Assembly: GCA_031264245.1 (NCBI GenBank)
Contig: JAISEG010000005.1
Span: forward strand, 124,001-188,000
Reading direction: 5' to 3'
DNA from: Oscillospiraceae bacterium
GTDB lineage: Bacteria; Bacillota; Clostridia; Oscillospirales; JAAYOS01
Length of the DNA: 64,000 nt
The position numbers and the translations under genes were made by a program. Of this stretch, positions 7,191 to 15,477 are shown one piece after another; the stretch's first letter is position 1; the number at the start of each line of letters is the position of its first letter. The notes beneath the pieces are model-generated. The model searched no databases, had not been told where the DNA came from, and worked only from the letters and a program-made list of their open reading frames with translations.

Positions 7191-8291
7191 CTATTCAAAC
7201 GGGAATCTAAAATCCATGCCGAGCTCATCCCGAACCTCTACCATCTCTTTTAGCACCGGTTCGCTTATCGGGACCCCCGTATCCTTGCGTTCAAGCCAGA
7301 CCATGTACTCCTTTTCACCGGCCGTATATATCCTGTCCTGACCGGGAGCCTTTTTCGACGCGCGCAGCTCGCGGCAAATTTCGCCCGCCGTTCTGCGGAA
7401 TTCGTCTATACCCATAAACGCACCGCAATCAATAGCAATAAAGAAATGCCCCAGCCCGTATGGCTTTTGCACTCCGTTTTCGAGCCCCGTCAGCATCTTC
7501 AAATATCTGCCCTGCTGGAACGCCGACGACATGATCTCAATCACAGTGGCGTAGCCGTAGCCCTTGTACCCGGCAAGCTCCTCACCTATACCGCCAAGCG
7601 GAGTGAGCGCCGCATCGCCTGATACAAGCATCTTCAAAATCTCCTCCGAGTCGGTGAGCGTGCTGCCGTCGGAGGCGATCACCTGACCCGCCGGGGTGGG
7701 AAGCTTTTTACGCGCGTAGTTCTCAATTTTCCCGCGCTGTGTGATTGACGTAGCGCAGTCCAGTATAAAATCAAACTCCTCATCCGTGGGCATTCCCACT
7801 GTGAGCGGATTTGTTCCGAGCATATTTTCAACCCCGAAGGTCGGCGCTATCGACGGTCTCGCGTTTGTTCCGGTAATGCCGACGCAGCCCGCCGTCGCCG
7901 CCATGCTTGCATAGTATCCGGCAATGCCGTAATGGGTTGAATTCCTCACCGTGACCATACCCATACCATATTCCTTGGCCTTGTCAATAGCCATCTGCAT
8001 GGAGCGTTTTCCTATGACCTGACCCATGCCGTCATGCCCGTCGACCACCGCCGTCGTCTTAGTCTCCCGGACTATTTCAAACTCGGTCACCGGCTTTTGT
8101 ATACCCGCTTTGATCCGGTCGATGTATATCGGCTTGAAGCGGTTGACTCCATGCGACTCAATACCTCGCTTGTCCGATTCCAAGAGAACGTCGGCGCACA
8201 CCGCCGCGTCATCCGCGGGAACTCCGTATCCCTTGAAGGCTTCGGTGACAAATTTTCTGACCGCGTCCCATTCCACTGTAATATAAGCCAT
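7191..8291 (-). CDS. Ldh family (LDH2/malate-lactate dehydrogenase) oxidoreductase
   Basis: This 366-residue protein belongs to the LDH2/MDHG2 family, NAD(P)-dependent dehydrogenases of 2-hydroxyacids such as malate, lactate, ureidoglycolate or sulfolactate. Visible motifs are GIESHGVNRF near residue 45, VRNSTHYGIAGYYA near 115 and LGTNPLTVGMP near 160. The position beside malic enzyme argues for malate as substrate, but the family cannot be resolved by eye. The ATG at 8291 is preceded by AGGAAGG. The gene is first in the minus-strand malate unit. Confidence 0.92.
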   Translation of the reverse strand: MAYITVEWDAVRKFVTEAFKGYGVPADDAAVCADVLLESDKRGIESHGVNRFKPIYIDRIKAGIQKPVTEFEIVRETKTTAVVDGHDGMGQVIGKRSMQMAIDKAKEYGMGMVTVRNSTHYGIAGYYASMAATAGCVGITGTNARPSIAPTFGVENMLGTNPLTVGMPTDEEFDFILDCATSITQRGKIENYARKKLPTPAGQVIASDGSTLTDSEEILKMLVSGDAALTPLGGIGEELAGYKGYGYATVIEIMSSAFQQGRYLKMLTGLENGVQKPYGLGHFFIAIDCGAFMGIDEFRRTAGEICRELRASKKAPGQDRIYTAGEKEYMVWLERKDTGVPISEPVLKEMVEVRDELGMDFRFPFE

Positions 8292-8320
8292 TGCTCAGAC
8301 CATCCTTCCTCAATTTGGAA

Positions 8321-8351
8321 TTTGCGGTTCCGGCAAAACCGGAACCGCAAA
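8321..8351. other. Hairpin upstream of the dehydrogenase
   Basis: TTTGCGGTTCCGG and its complement enclose five bases. It lies 30 bases before the dehydrogenase start on the minus strand and could be in its 5' leader. Confidence 0.45.
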
Positions 8352-8405
8352 ATATAGGTTTGAAAACGATTTCTGTTTTGATTGTATCATTATTTCCCCC
8401 GTTTG

Positions 8406-8441
8406 AAAAGGGGTGTGATAAAATTTCATCACACCCCTTTT
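8406..8441 (-). terminator. Terminator of the WG/SLH gene
   Basis: AAAAGGGGTGTGAT and its complement enclose eight bases. On the minus strand the stem ends in a short T-run, thirty bases after the stop of the WG-repeat gene. Confidence 0.8.
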
Positions 8442-8470
8442 GTTGTATCCATTTTTCGCGCCACAGCTTC

Positions 8471-10207
8471 TTAGCTGCCCAGGCTCCCGTCCGCCGCAGA
8501 CAGGCGCAGCAGCATTATGGCGACCTGCTCCACCGTCGCGTACCCCGAGGGTCTGAACGTCCCCGCGCTGTATCCGCTGACAACCCCTGCCGACGACATA
8601 AGCCTTACCGCACCGCTTGCCCACGGGCTTATCTCAGCTTCATCCGTAAACGTAACGCCCGCCTTTGCTGCGAGCCTGAAGTCAAGCGCGTCACATAGCC
8701 TTGAGAGCATTACGCATATATCCTCGCGGGTTACCGAAGCGTCAGGGTCAAAGGAGCTCTCGGTCCTTCCCATTATTATCCCCGCCCCAAACGCCCGGAT
8801 GACCGCGATGCTGTTTGTATCCTTGAAGGGATTTACTATCACCGGGTCAAATTCCCCGCCCAGCAGGGTGTAAAACTCGACCGCAAGCTCGCAGAACTCC
8901 TCCCTTGTTATCAGCCCCGAATAATCCGGGCTGTACCCAAGCGGCGCAAGAAGCCCGTATTCCTCCGCAAGACCCAGCTCAGCCGCCGCCCAATCCGAAG
9001 CCCCCCGGTACAGCGGATTTTCCCTCTTCGATATCCCGTCGTAGAACAGGGCGTATTTAGCGCCGTTCTTCACCACGGATAAGCCGTCCTTTACGCTTGA
9101 CGCCTGAGAAAATTTCTCGCTCCTCTGTCCATCAAGGTACAATATCCTTACGCCCTCGCCGTCCTTTATTACCGCCGTCTGACCTGAAAAGGCGGGCGAA
9201 TGAACAAATTCCGCGTAGCCGCTCGTGTTTCCGGCTCTTCCTATAAATTTTGATTTCCCGTCCTGCTTCGCGTATGCGTAGCCCGACGCAAAAAGTCCCG
9301 CCTCGTCAAACGCGGGGTCAATTACAACCTTCCCCGAGCCTTTGATATATCCCCATTTGCCGTCCGTCTTTACCGGTATGAGACCCTCGGAGCACTCCCC
9401 TATGTCCTGCCATTTCGGGTCGGTAAATTGCCTGCCCGAGGAATCCGCCACAGCGCATACCACTCCGTCCGGAGTAGTTTTTTTCATCGAGAGGACACCT
9501 GCTTTGTTGTATATCCTCTCCCATTCGTCCCGGACGACAAAGCTCCCGCTTTGGTTGATAACTCCCATACCCTTTTCGGTGCTCACCACACAAACACCGC
9601 CTGAAAACGCGTTTAAGCTGTAAAACACAGGCTCGCTTATCCTGTTGCCGTGCAAATCGATATAGCCGAACAGTATCTGCCCCTTTGAAGAGGTCTTTCC
9701 CACCGCGGCGCAGCCCTCGGAAAATGAGGTCATGTAGTCGTAATCGCCTGATATGACCAGATTAAAAGCCTCGTCGATGTACCCGGATCTGCCCGATTCG
9801 TTTTCGGTCGCGGCGCACAGCCCCTCTTTAAACCCCCATCCAGGGTCAAACGCCCCGGGCTGCAAGCCCTTTAGAAACGGGTTTTGATACCTGGCCTCAC
9901 ATACGCGGTTGCCTCTGGTGTCGATGAAGCCCCACAGCCCGTTTTCATCCATAACCGCGGCAAGCCCGCCCCTAAAATTGCACACCGCCGGATATACTGC
10001 GTTTATACGCAGCTTGCCGGTGTTGTCGATAAAGCCCCATTTGTCATTCAGCTTCACCGCGATAAAACCTTCGGACGGTTCCAGCATATCGTCATAGGCA
10101 AACCCTGTCAGCAGAAGCCCGGCGTTTTCCGGCGCGGCGTGACCTGCGGGTAAAAACGCGAAAGCCACGGCCAACACTAATAATGAACACAATAATCGAA
10201 TCTTCAT
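8471..10207 (-). CDS. Exported WG-repeat protein with C-terminal SLH domains
   Basis: The 578-residue protein starts with a signal peptide (MKIRLLCSLLVLAVAFAFLP, cleavage after AGHAA). Residues about 45-390 consist of WG repeats such as NDKWGFIDNTGKL, ENGLWGFIDTRGN and DGKWGYIKGSGKV, a beta-rich repeat of unknown binding function. The C-terminal ~170 residues contain three S-layer homology segments (for example SSFDPDASVTREDICVMLSR and AGTFRPSGYATVEQVAIMLL), which attach proteins to the cell wall polymer. The ATG at 10207 has GGAGG upstream; a longer frame exists but would hide the signal peptide. The role is probably surface display; ligand unknown. Confidence 0.88.
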   Translation of the reverse strand: MKIRLLCSLLVLAVAFAFLPAGHAAPENAGLLLTGFAYDDMLEPSEGFIAVKLNDKWGFIDNTGKLRINAVYPAVCNFRGGLAAVMDENGLWGFIDTRGNRVCEARYQNPFLKGLQPGAFDPGWGFKEGLCAATENESGRSGYIDEAFNLVISGDYDYMTSFSEGCAAVGKTSSKGQILFGYIDLHGNRISEPVFYSLNAFSGGVCVVSTEKGMGVINQSGSFVVRDEWERIYNKAGVLSMKKTTPDGVVCAVADSSGRQFTDPKWQDIGECSEGLIPVKTDGKWGYIKGSGKVVIDPAFDEAGLFASGYAYAKQDGKSKFIGRAGNTSGYAEFVHSPAFSGQTAVIKDGEGVRILYLDGQRSEKFSQASSVKDGLSVVKNGAKYALFYDGISKRENPLYRGASDWAAAELGLAEEYGLLAPLGYSPDYSGLITREEFCELAVEFYTLLGGEFDPVIVNPFKDTNSIAVIRAFGAGIIMGRTESSFDPDASVTREDICVMLSRLCDALDFRLAAKAGVTFTDEAEISPWASGAVRLMSSAGVVSGYSAGTFRPSGYATVEQVAIMLLRLSAADGSLGS

Positions 10208-10313
10208 AAAGCCCTCCAAATTACGCCGGAACCGGCGTAATGAATTGAACGGTCGGGGAAAATAGATTTCTCCGCCGACCATCTCAGTTTCCCGCAAAGC
10301 GAGAATATACATG

Positions 10314-10420
10314 TATAGTCAATTAACTTAAGAATGAATAAAATCCTTTTACGCCTTTAAGCATATATGGCTGGCTTTAAGCCGTAAAAGGAACTCATTC
10401 TAAAGTTAATTGCCTATATA
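10314..10420. repeat. MITE-like inverted repeat, copy 2 (full length)
   Basis: About 107 bp with imperfect terminal inverted repeats (TATAGTCAATTAACTTAAGA at the left end, CTAAAGTTAATTGCCTATA at the right) and an internal inverted repeat around CCTTTTACG...CGTAAAAGG. In reverse complement it aligns almost base for base with the copy at 16960. It ends exactly at the stop codon of the next gene. Confidence 0.85.
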
Positions 10421-11611
10421 TTACCAAATAGGATAATACCCACTTTCATCGCAAATTATATACCCTTTATACGATTTTAATGATTTAATTAAATTTATCA
10501 GCATTCCGGTGTTCTCCGCCGACTCCGGATCGTCATACTTCCTGGGCGAATGAACTGATACAAAGATATCCCCGTCCGTCAGGTCGGAATACTCCTCTCC
10601 CAGGGTCATATTCTCCGCCAGTCCCGTGTCCGCAAATTCAAGGAATATCCGTCTGTCCGCCGGGGGCAGTGATGAAGCAAGACTCCCGCTTAAATTTACG
10701 CCGCTTCCCGTCCCGCCGCCTTGCAGGCTCTCGAAGGAGTATCTGAAGGACACCTTTCCCCCGGCCGCGGCAACCCTTTGGGTAAATTTTGCGGCAAAGC
10801 TGTTAAGCGCGTCCTCCCTTGTCAGCTCCGCCTCCTCCGGGAAGTAGAGCAGGTTGGGTCTGCCCCTTGTGGGGAAGCAGAAGTTGTCCAGCATAATTTC
10901 ATCAAAACCGAGCCCGATAAGCTCACAGGCAAGCGCGGACAGGTAATCCAGCGCGTCCTCGCTGTACGGATTCAGCCAGCCCTGGTATTCCTGATCCAGC
11001 CATATCACTCCGTTCGCGGTCTTTACGGAGTAATTTTGCATTTTTCTGGGTACAAGATTATCCTTAAATGCGGACATCCTCGCAATGAGATAGACGCCCT
11101 CAGCCTTTAGCTTTTTTATCATACCTTCATACGCGGCGCTTTCGCTGTTAGCCAAAACCGCCGCGGCTTCATCTCTGCCGGACACAAAGGACAATGTGCC
11201 GTCGTCCCGCTTCATGTCAATGACCGCCGCGTTTATATTGTTGTTCTTAACCAGCTGTACAGCGCCGTTGACCGAAGCTTCATCGGTTATCTCCGGAATA
11301 TACACCGCGTTTATCTCGTCAGGCGTGCTTGTAAGCGGAGCGGACGGAACCGGCGTCGCCGACGGCGTCGGGGAAACTATGATCAGTGTGGGTGCGGCGC
11401 TCTGAGCCGCCGGGGGAGAGCCAACGGAGTCAGATTCCGCCTGGGACCTCTTTCCAAACAGTCCCTCGAACCTGAGACCCTCCGAGGTGTACACAACGGA
11501 TTGTGATAAAACCAGGATAATTCCAGCTAAAACGAGCACGCATAAAACAGCAATGAGTATATTGCCGCGTTTTTTTCCTCTTCCCCTGTACGACTTGTAT
11601 CTTCTCGCCAC
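10421..11611 (-). CDS. Membrane-anchored DUF4015-type putative glycoside hydrolase
   Basis: The 396-residue protein has a short basic cytoplasmic tail (MARRYKSYRGRGKKRG), one membrane helix (about residues 17-38), a Ser/Pro/Thr-rich linker (60-95) and a C-terminal domain resembling the DUF4015 TIM-barrel of putative glycosidases: INAAVIDMKRDDG, GVYLIARMSAFKD, LGFDEIMLDNFCFPT. Such proteins are thought to act on cell-surface polysaccharide; the substrate is not known. The start is GTG (11611) with GGAGGTG seven bases upstream. A MITE-like element directly abuts its stop codon. Confidence 0.8.
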   Translation of the reverse strand: MARRYKSYRGRGKKRGNILIAVLCVLVLAGIILVLSQSVVYTSEGLRFEGLFGKRSQAESDSVGSPPAAQSAAPTLIIVSPTPSATPVPSAPLTSTPDEINAVYIPEITDEASVNGAVQLVKNNNINAAVIDMKRDDGTLSFVSGRDEAAAVLANSESAAYEGMIKKLKAEGVYLIARMSAFKDNLVPRKMQNYSVKTANGVIWLDQEYQGWLNPYSEDALDYLSALACELIGLGFDEIMLDNFCFPTRGRPNLLYFPEEAELTREDALNSFAAKFTQRVAAAGGKVSFRYSFESLQGGGTGSGVNLSGSLASSLPPADRRIFLEFADTGLAENMTLGEEYSDLTDGDIFVSVHSPRKYDDPESAENTGMLINLIKSLKSYKGYIICDESGYYPIW

Positions 11612-11812
11612 AACCGCACCTCCTCATCGATGCGCAGAATAATTAATAGTAATATCGGTTGGAATTACAGCCTGTCCGCCTGCGGCGGTTTATGGAAGTC
11701 TAATACATAAGCCGCAGGATTTATATCAATCCCCTACGGCTTACTAAAGTTAATCTTTACAAATATTACAATATTATATTTTATTTATTTTGTCAACTAT
11801 TTAACTTGCTGG
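11612..11812. other. Gene-free stretch with possible repeat remnant
   Basis: Around 11690-11755 the sequence contains GGAAGTCTAATACATAAGCC and CTAAAGTTAA, fragments that resemble both fold-back families found elsewhere in the window. They may be a decayed insertion. The rest is AT-rich with no coding signal. Confidence 0.35.
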
Positions 11813-11855
11813 CTATAATAGGCTTCTTACGAAGCTCGTAAGAAGCCTATTATAG
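11813..11855 (-). terminator. Terminator of the rnf operon
   Basis: Perfect 20-bp arms (CTATAATAGGCTTCTTACGA and its complement) enclose three bases, 14 bases after the rnfB stop. The stem ends in an AT-rich tail rather than a long T-run. Like two other palindromes in the window, both arms carry TATAAT. Confidence 0.6.
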
Positions 11856-11868
11856 AGTATATATGTTT

Positions 11869-12711
11869 TTATCCCGCCTTGTTCCCGCTGTCCCCGTCTC
11901 CCCCGCCCTGTATCCTGTCCAGCTTGGAGTCGGCAATCAGCTTCCTCGGGCATTTGACCGCGCACTCGCCGCAGCCGGTACATTTATTATAATCAATTTG
12001 AGCAAGGTTATCCACAACCTTTACCGCGCCGTGCGGACAGAACTTTTCGCATATCCTGCACCCGATGCAGCCGATATTGCATATTCTTCTCAGGGTCGAA
12101 CCCCTTTCGTGGGAGGAGCAGGCGACATTGACGTCCGCGAAATACGGCACCGGACGAATAATCTTTTTAGGGCAGGTGTTTACGCATTTTAAACAGCCCG
12201 TGCAAAGCTCGTGATCCACAAACGCGACGCCGTCCCTTATCTTTATTGCGCCGAACTGGCACGACTTCACGCAGCTGCCAAGCCCCAGGCAGCCGCTTGT
12301 ACACTCGGTGGGCCCGCCGGATACCCTCATCGCGGCGTGACAGTCCGGAAGCCCCACATACTTAAACTTTCTTGCCGCGTTTATCCCGCCCGAGCAGTTT
12401 ACAAAAGCCGCTATCCTGGTGTTCTTTTGGGTCTCTATACCAAGGATTCCGGATATCCTTGCCAGGCTCTCCTCTCCGCCGACCGAGCATAAATTAGCCT
12501 CGGCCTTACCGTCTATAATAGCCTGGGCGTACGCCGAGCATCCGGCAAAGCCGCAGGCGCCGCAGTTTGCTCCGGGAAGGCTGTCCAGTACCTCAGCCAG
12601 GCGTTCGTCGGTCTTCACCTCAAACAGCTTTGACGCGACCGCCAGTATTATTCCGAACAGCAGCCCGAGAATCCCCAAAACCAGCACGGCAAAAAGTATG
12701 TTTATAAGCAT
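11869..12711 (-). CDS. rnfB: Rnf complex subunit RnfB
   Basis: RnfB is the iron-sulfur subunit that takes electrons from ferredoxin in the membrane Rnf complex (ferredoxin:NAD oxidoreductase coupled to Na+ or H+ transport). The 280 residues show an N-terminal membrane helix (1-25), the Fes/4Fe-4S motif CGACGFAGC near residue 48, CTSGCLGLGSCVKSC around 137, and further ferredoxin motifs CTGCLKC, CIGCRIC and CTGCGEC. The start overlaps the rnfA stop by one base and has GGAGG seven bases upstream. It is the last gene of rnfCDGEAB. Confidence 0.97.
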   Translation of the reverse strand: MLINILFAVLVLGILGLLFGIILAVASKLFEVKTDERLAEVLDSLPGANCGACGFAGCSAYAQAIIDGKAEANLCSVGGEESLARISGILGIETQKNTRIAAFVNCSGGINAARKFKYVGLPDCHAAMRVSGGPTECTSGCLGLGSCVKSCQFGAIKIRDGVAFVDHELCTGCLKCVNTCPKKIIRPVPYFADVNVACSSHERGSTLRRICNIGCIGCRICEKFCPHGAVKVVDNLAQIDYNKCTGCGECAVKCPRKLIADSKLDRIQGGGDGDSGNKAG

Positions 12712-13304
12712 CAGAACACCTCCAGTCCGGAAAAGCCCATAAACGATATCGCCAGCAGCGCCGCCGTTATAAGCGCGATGGGAAAGCCCTCAAACGCCTT
12801 GGGATAGTCCGCGAACTCAAGCCTCTCCCTTATCGAGGCGAAGAGCAGCAGCGCAAGCGTGAACCCGACGGCCGCCGCCGCGCCGTTTACCACCGACTCA
12901 ATAAACGAATAGGACGCGCCGACGTTTAGCAGAGCGACCCCCAAAACAGCGCAGTTCGTTGTTATAAGGGGCAGGTATATGCCAAGCGCCTGGTAGAGGG
13001 AGGGCACAGCCTTCTTCAAAAACATCTCGACAAATTGGACAAGCGCCGCGATAACCAGAATAAAGGCGACGGTCTGCATATATTCCAAATTAAACTTCAC
13101 AAGAAGAAAGTGGTTTACAAGCCATGTGAGCGCGGACGCCATAGCCATAACAAATATGACCGCCATGCCCATTCCGAACGCGGTGTCGGTTTTCTTGGAC
13201 ACCCCGAGGAAGGGGCAAATGCCCAAAAACTGAACAAGCACATAGTTTTCGACCAGAATGGAGGAAAGCGATATCGCGAGCAGCTTCGTAAAATCAATAC
13301 TCAT
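12711..13304 (-). CDS. rnfA: Rnf complex subunit RnfA
   Basis: RnfA is one of two homologous integral membrane subunits of the Rnf complex, located at the electron and ion pathway core. The 197-residue protein has six hydrophobic segments and the family motif VLVQFLGICPFLGVSKK near residue 22, whose cysteine is a ligand of the intramembrane iron-sulfur centre shared with RnfE. It overlaps rnfE and rnfB by one base each, indicating tight translational coupling. Confidence 0.97.
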   Translation of the reverse strand: MSIDFTKLLAISLSSILVENYVLVQFLGICPFLGVSKKTDTAFGMGMAVIFVMAMASALTWLVNHFLLVKFNLEYMQTVAFILVIAALVQFVEMFLKKAVPSLYQALGIYLPLITTNCAVLGVALLNVGASYSFIESVVNGAAAAVGFTLALLLFASIRERLEFADYPKAFEGFPIALITAALLAISFMGFSGLEVF

Positions 13305-13918
13305 CAGTTCTTATCCTCCCCTTTTTTACCGCGCCGCATTATCCTCTGCATTGCCGCGATGACCATCCCGAGGGTTAAAAAGCCTCCGACCGGCATTATC
13401 ATAAGCATGGCGGGTTGGAATACGCCAAAGGTCAAATCGACCCCAAGGATCGACCCGTTTCCGAGAATCTCGCGTATCGTCGAAACCACCGTAAGCGACA
13501 TGGTAAAGCCAAGCCCCATCGCAAGCCCGTCCACAGCGGAGCGAAGCGGAGTGTTTTTAGCCGCGAACGACTCGGCTCTGGCGAATATTATACAGTTTAC
13601 AACTATCAGCGGTATAAATATGCCCAGCGAGTTTGATACGTCCGGCAGAAACGCCTGCAAAAGCATATCGATCGCCGAAACCACTCCCGCGATGACGACG
13701 ACGTAACTGGCTATGCGTATTTGATCCGGAATTACCTTTCTGAGCAGCGAAATAATGAAGTTTGAGCATATCAAAACAGCCGTTGCGGACAAGCCCATGC
13801 CCAGCGCGTTTACAACCGAGGTGGAGGTCGCAAGGGTGGGGCACATACCCAGCAGCAGCACAAGCGTAGGGTTTTGATACCACAGCCCGTTTTTAAGTTG
13901 TTTTGCCGTTTCGTTCAT
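13304..13918 (-). CDS. rnfE: Rnf complex subunit RnfE
   Basis: RnfE is the second core membrane subunit, related to RnfA, with six membrane segments and the corresponding motif PTLVLLLGMCPTLATS near residue 20. The 204-residue protein starts at the ATG at 13918, which overlaps the rnfG stop (TGATG) and is preceded by GGAGGG at seven bases. An in-frame ATG 15 bases upstream lacks this spacing. The C-terminal tail RRGKKGEDKN is charged and cytoplasmic. Confidence 0.96.
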   Translation of the reverse strand: MNETAKQLKNGLWYQNPTLVLLLGMCPTLATSTSVVNALGMGLSATAVLICSNFIISLLRKVIPDQIRIASYVVVIAGVVSAIDMLLQAFLPDVSNSLGIFIPLIVVNCIIFARAESFAAKNTPLRSAVDGLAMGLGFTMSLTVVSTIREILGNGSILGVDLTFGVFQPAMLMIMPVGGFLTLGMVIAAMQRIMRRGKKGEDKN

Positions 13919-14487
13919 CAACTTTCCCTCCATATCGCCTGACGCGCCGCCTCCAGGGCGGTGTTTACACCCTCGGTAACAGCCTTCGATGTGACGGTCG
14001 CCCCGGAAACCGCGGATATTTCATTCTCGCCGCCGCCTATGCCCACAACCCCTGTCAAGCCCTTATACTGACCAAGGAAGGCTTCGTCCTTCGCCTTTGT
14101 CCCGAGTCCCGCGGTCTCTGTCATCGAAACGATGGACACCCCGCCGACCGACATCCTTCCGTCCTCCTCAAAGACGATACCGACTATCATATCGATAGAT
14201 CCGCCGAAGCCCGACGGGGAAACCGAGACGCAGTATCCGGCGGCGCCGCCGTTTTTCTCCATCGGGATCAGGGTATATCCGGCGCCCTCCACAGTGTCCC
14301 CGCCGACCGTGCAGCCTGGCATCACCGCTTCTATCGCCCTGTTTGTTTTTTCAAGGGTCAGCTCCTCGATCCTGCCGGAGGTGATGGCGTTCACACCCGC
14401 CAGCAGCAGCGCGACGGCGGTGGTGATGACCAGAAGGGTCAGCCCGAGCTTCAATATGTATTTGTAATTGTTTTTTATCATTTCCAT
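13918..14487 (-). CDS. rnfG: Rnf complex subunit RnfG
   Basis: RnfG carries a covalently bound FMN on the outer face of the membrane. The 189-residue protein has one N-terminal membrane helix (about 10-33), an extracytoplasmic FMN-binding domain with KTKAGLGTK-like region MTETAGLGTKAKDEAF, and the flavinylation motif SGATVTS near residue 160, where the second threonine position is the attachment site. The ATG at 14487 has AAGGAGG eight bases upstream. An ApbE-type flavin transferase, needed for the attachment, is not encoded in this window. Confidence 0.96.
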   Translation of the reverse strand: MEMIKNNYKYILKLGLTLLVITTAVALLLAGVNAITSGRIEELTLEKTNRAIEAVMPGCTVGGDTVEGAGYTLIPMEKNGGAAGYCVSVSPSGFGGSIDMIVGIVFEEDGRMSVGGVSIVSMTETAGLGTKAKDEAFLGQYKGLTGVVGIGGGENEISAVSGATVTSKAVTEGVNTALEAARQAIWRES

Positions 14488-14490
14488 CCG

Positions 14491-15477
14491 CTAAACCTCC
14501 TTTTCCTTTCCCCGGGGGAGACCGTAGCGCCGCGGGCGGGCGGATTTATCGAGCAGCCACACGCACGCGTTCATTATGAGTATTGCGTAAGAGACCCCCT
14601 CGTAATAGCTGCCGAAATATCTGATAAACACGGTAAGCAAGCCGCAGCCTATACCGAAAAGCGTTTTACCCGTCTTTGTTATCGGCGAGGTCGAGTAGTC
14701 GGTCGCCATAAATATCGCGCCCAGCATCAGCCCCCCTGAAAGCAGATTGTAAAGCATCCATGTGAGCGGAGCGTTCCCGCCCCTGGGGAAGATAAAGGTT
14801 ATGACCGCCACAGTCCCTATGTAGCACAGCGGAATACGCGGCGAAATGACCCTTCTGAGCACCAGATACACCCCGCCCAGCAGCAGTATCAGGGCGGAGG
14901 TCTCTCCCAGTGAGCCGCCGTGCTTACCCAGAAACAGCTCCACAAGGGAGAAGTCAGGCAGCGCTCCGGTTTTAAGCGCGGCGAGCGGGGTCGCGGCAGT
15001 GACAGCGTCCGCGCTGCCAAATACCGGAGTCTTTGTAAATACGGCGGGGAAGGTATTCATAATAGCGGGCCAGGAAAAGAGAAACGCCCTGGCCGTCAAA
15101 GCCGGATTCATAAAGTTCTTCCCAATGCCTCCGTAAAGCTGTTTTACAATTATAATGGCAAACGCCGCCCCGACAATGCAGATCCAGTACGGCGCGTTTA
15201 CAGGCAGGTTGTACGCCAGCAGTATACCTGTTACAACGGCGGACAGATCGTGAACCGACGAGGTTTTTTTCATCAGCCGTCTGTATATCCATTCAAACGC
15301 GATACATGCCGCCGCCGACACAAGCGTGAGGGTGAGAGCCCGCATCCCAAAGAAGAATACAGATACTATCAGCGCCGGGGTGAGCGCGATTATAACGTCA
15401 AGCATTATCGAGCCGGTCCCATCCTGCGCCGAGGAATGCGGCGAGGATGAAACTATGTACATGTTTTCCTCACTCAT
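14491..15477 (-). CDS. rnfD: Rnf complex subunit RnfD
   Basis: RnfD is the polytopic subunit of the NqrB/RnfD family that holds a second covalent FMN. The 328 residues contain about nine membrane helices; the flavin attachment region is seen as DAVTAATPLAALK around residue 165-177, and the conserved GGIGKNFMNPALTARAFL near 115. It overlaps rnfC by four bases (ATGA) and is followed by rnfG after three bases. GGGAG lies eight bases before its ATG. Confidence 0.96.
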   Translation of the reverse strand: MSEENMYIVSSSPHSSAQDGTGSIMLDVIIALTPALIVSVFFFGMRALTLTLVSAAACIAFEWIYRRLMKKTSSVHDLSAVVTGILLAYNLPVNAPYWICIVGAAFAIIIVKQLYGGIGKNFMNPALTARAFLFSWPAIMNTFPAVFTKTPVFGSADAVTAATPLAALKTGALPDFSLVELFLGKHGGSLGETSALILLLGGVYLVLRRVISPRIPLCYIGTVAVITFIFPRGGNAPLTWMLYNLLSGGLMLGAIFMATDYSTSPITKTGKTLFGIGCGLLTVFIRYFGSYYEGVSYAILIMNACVWLLDKSARPRRYGLPRGKEKEV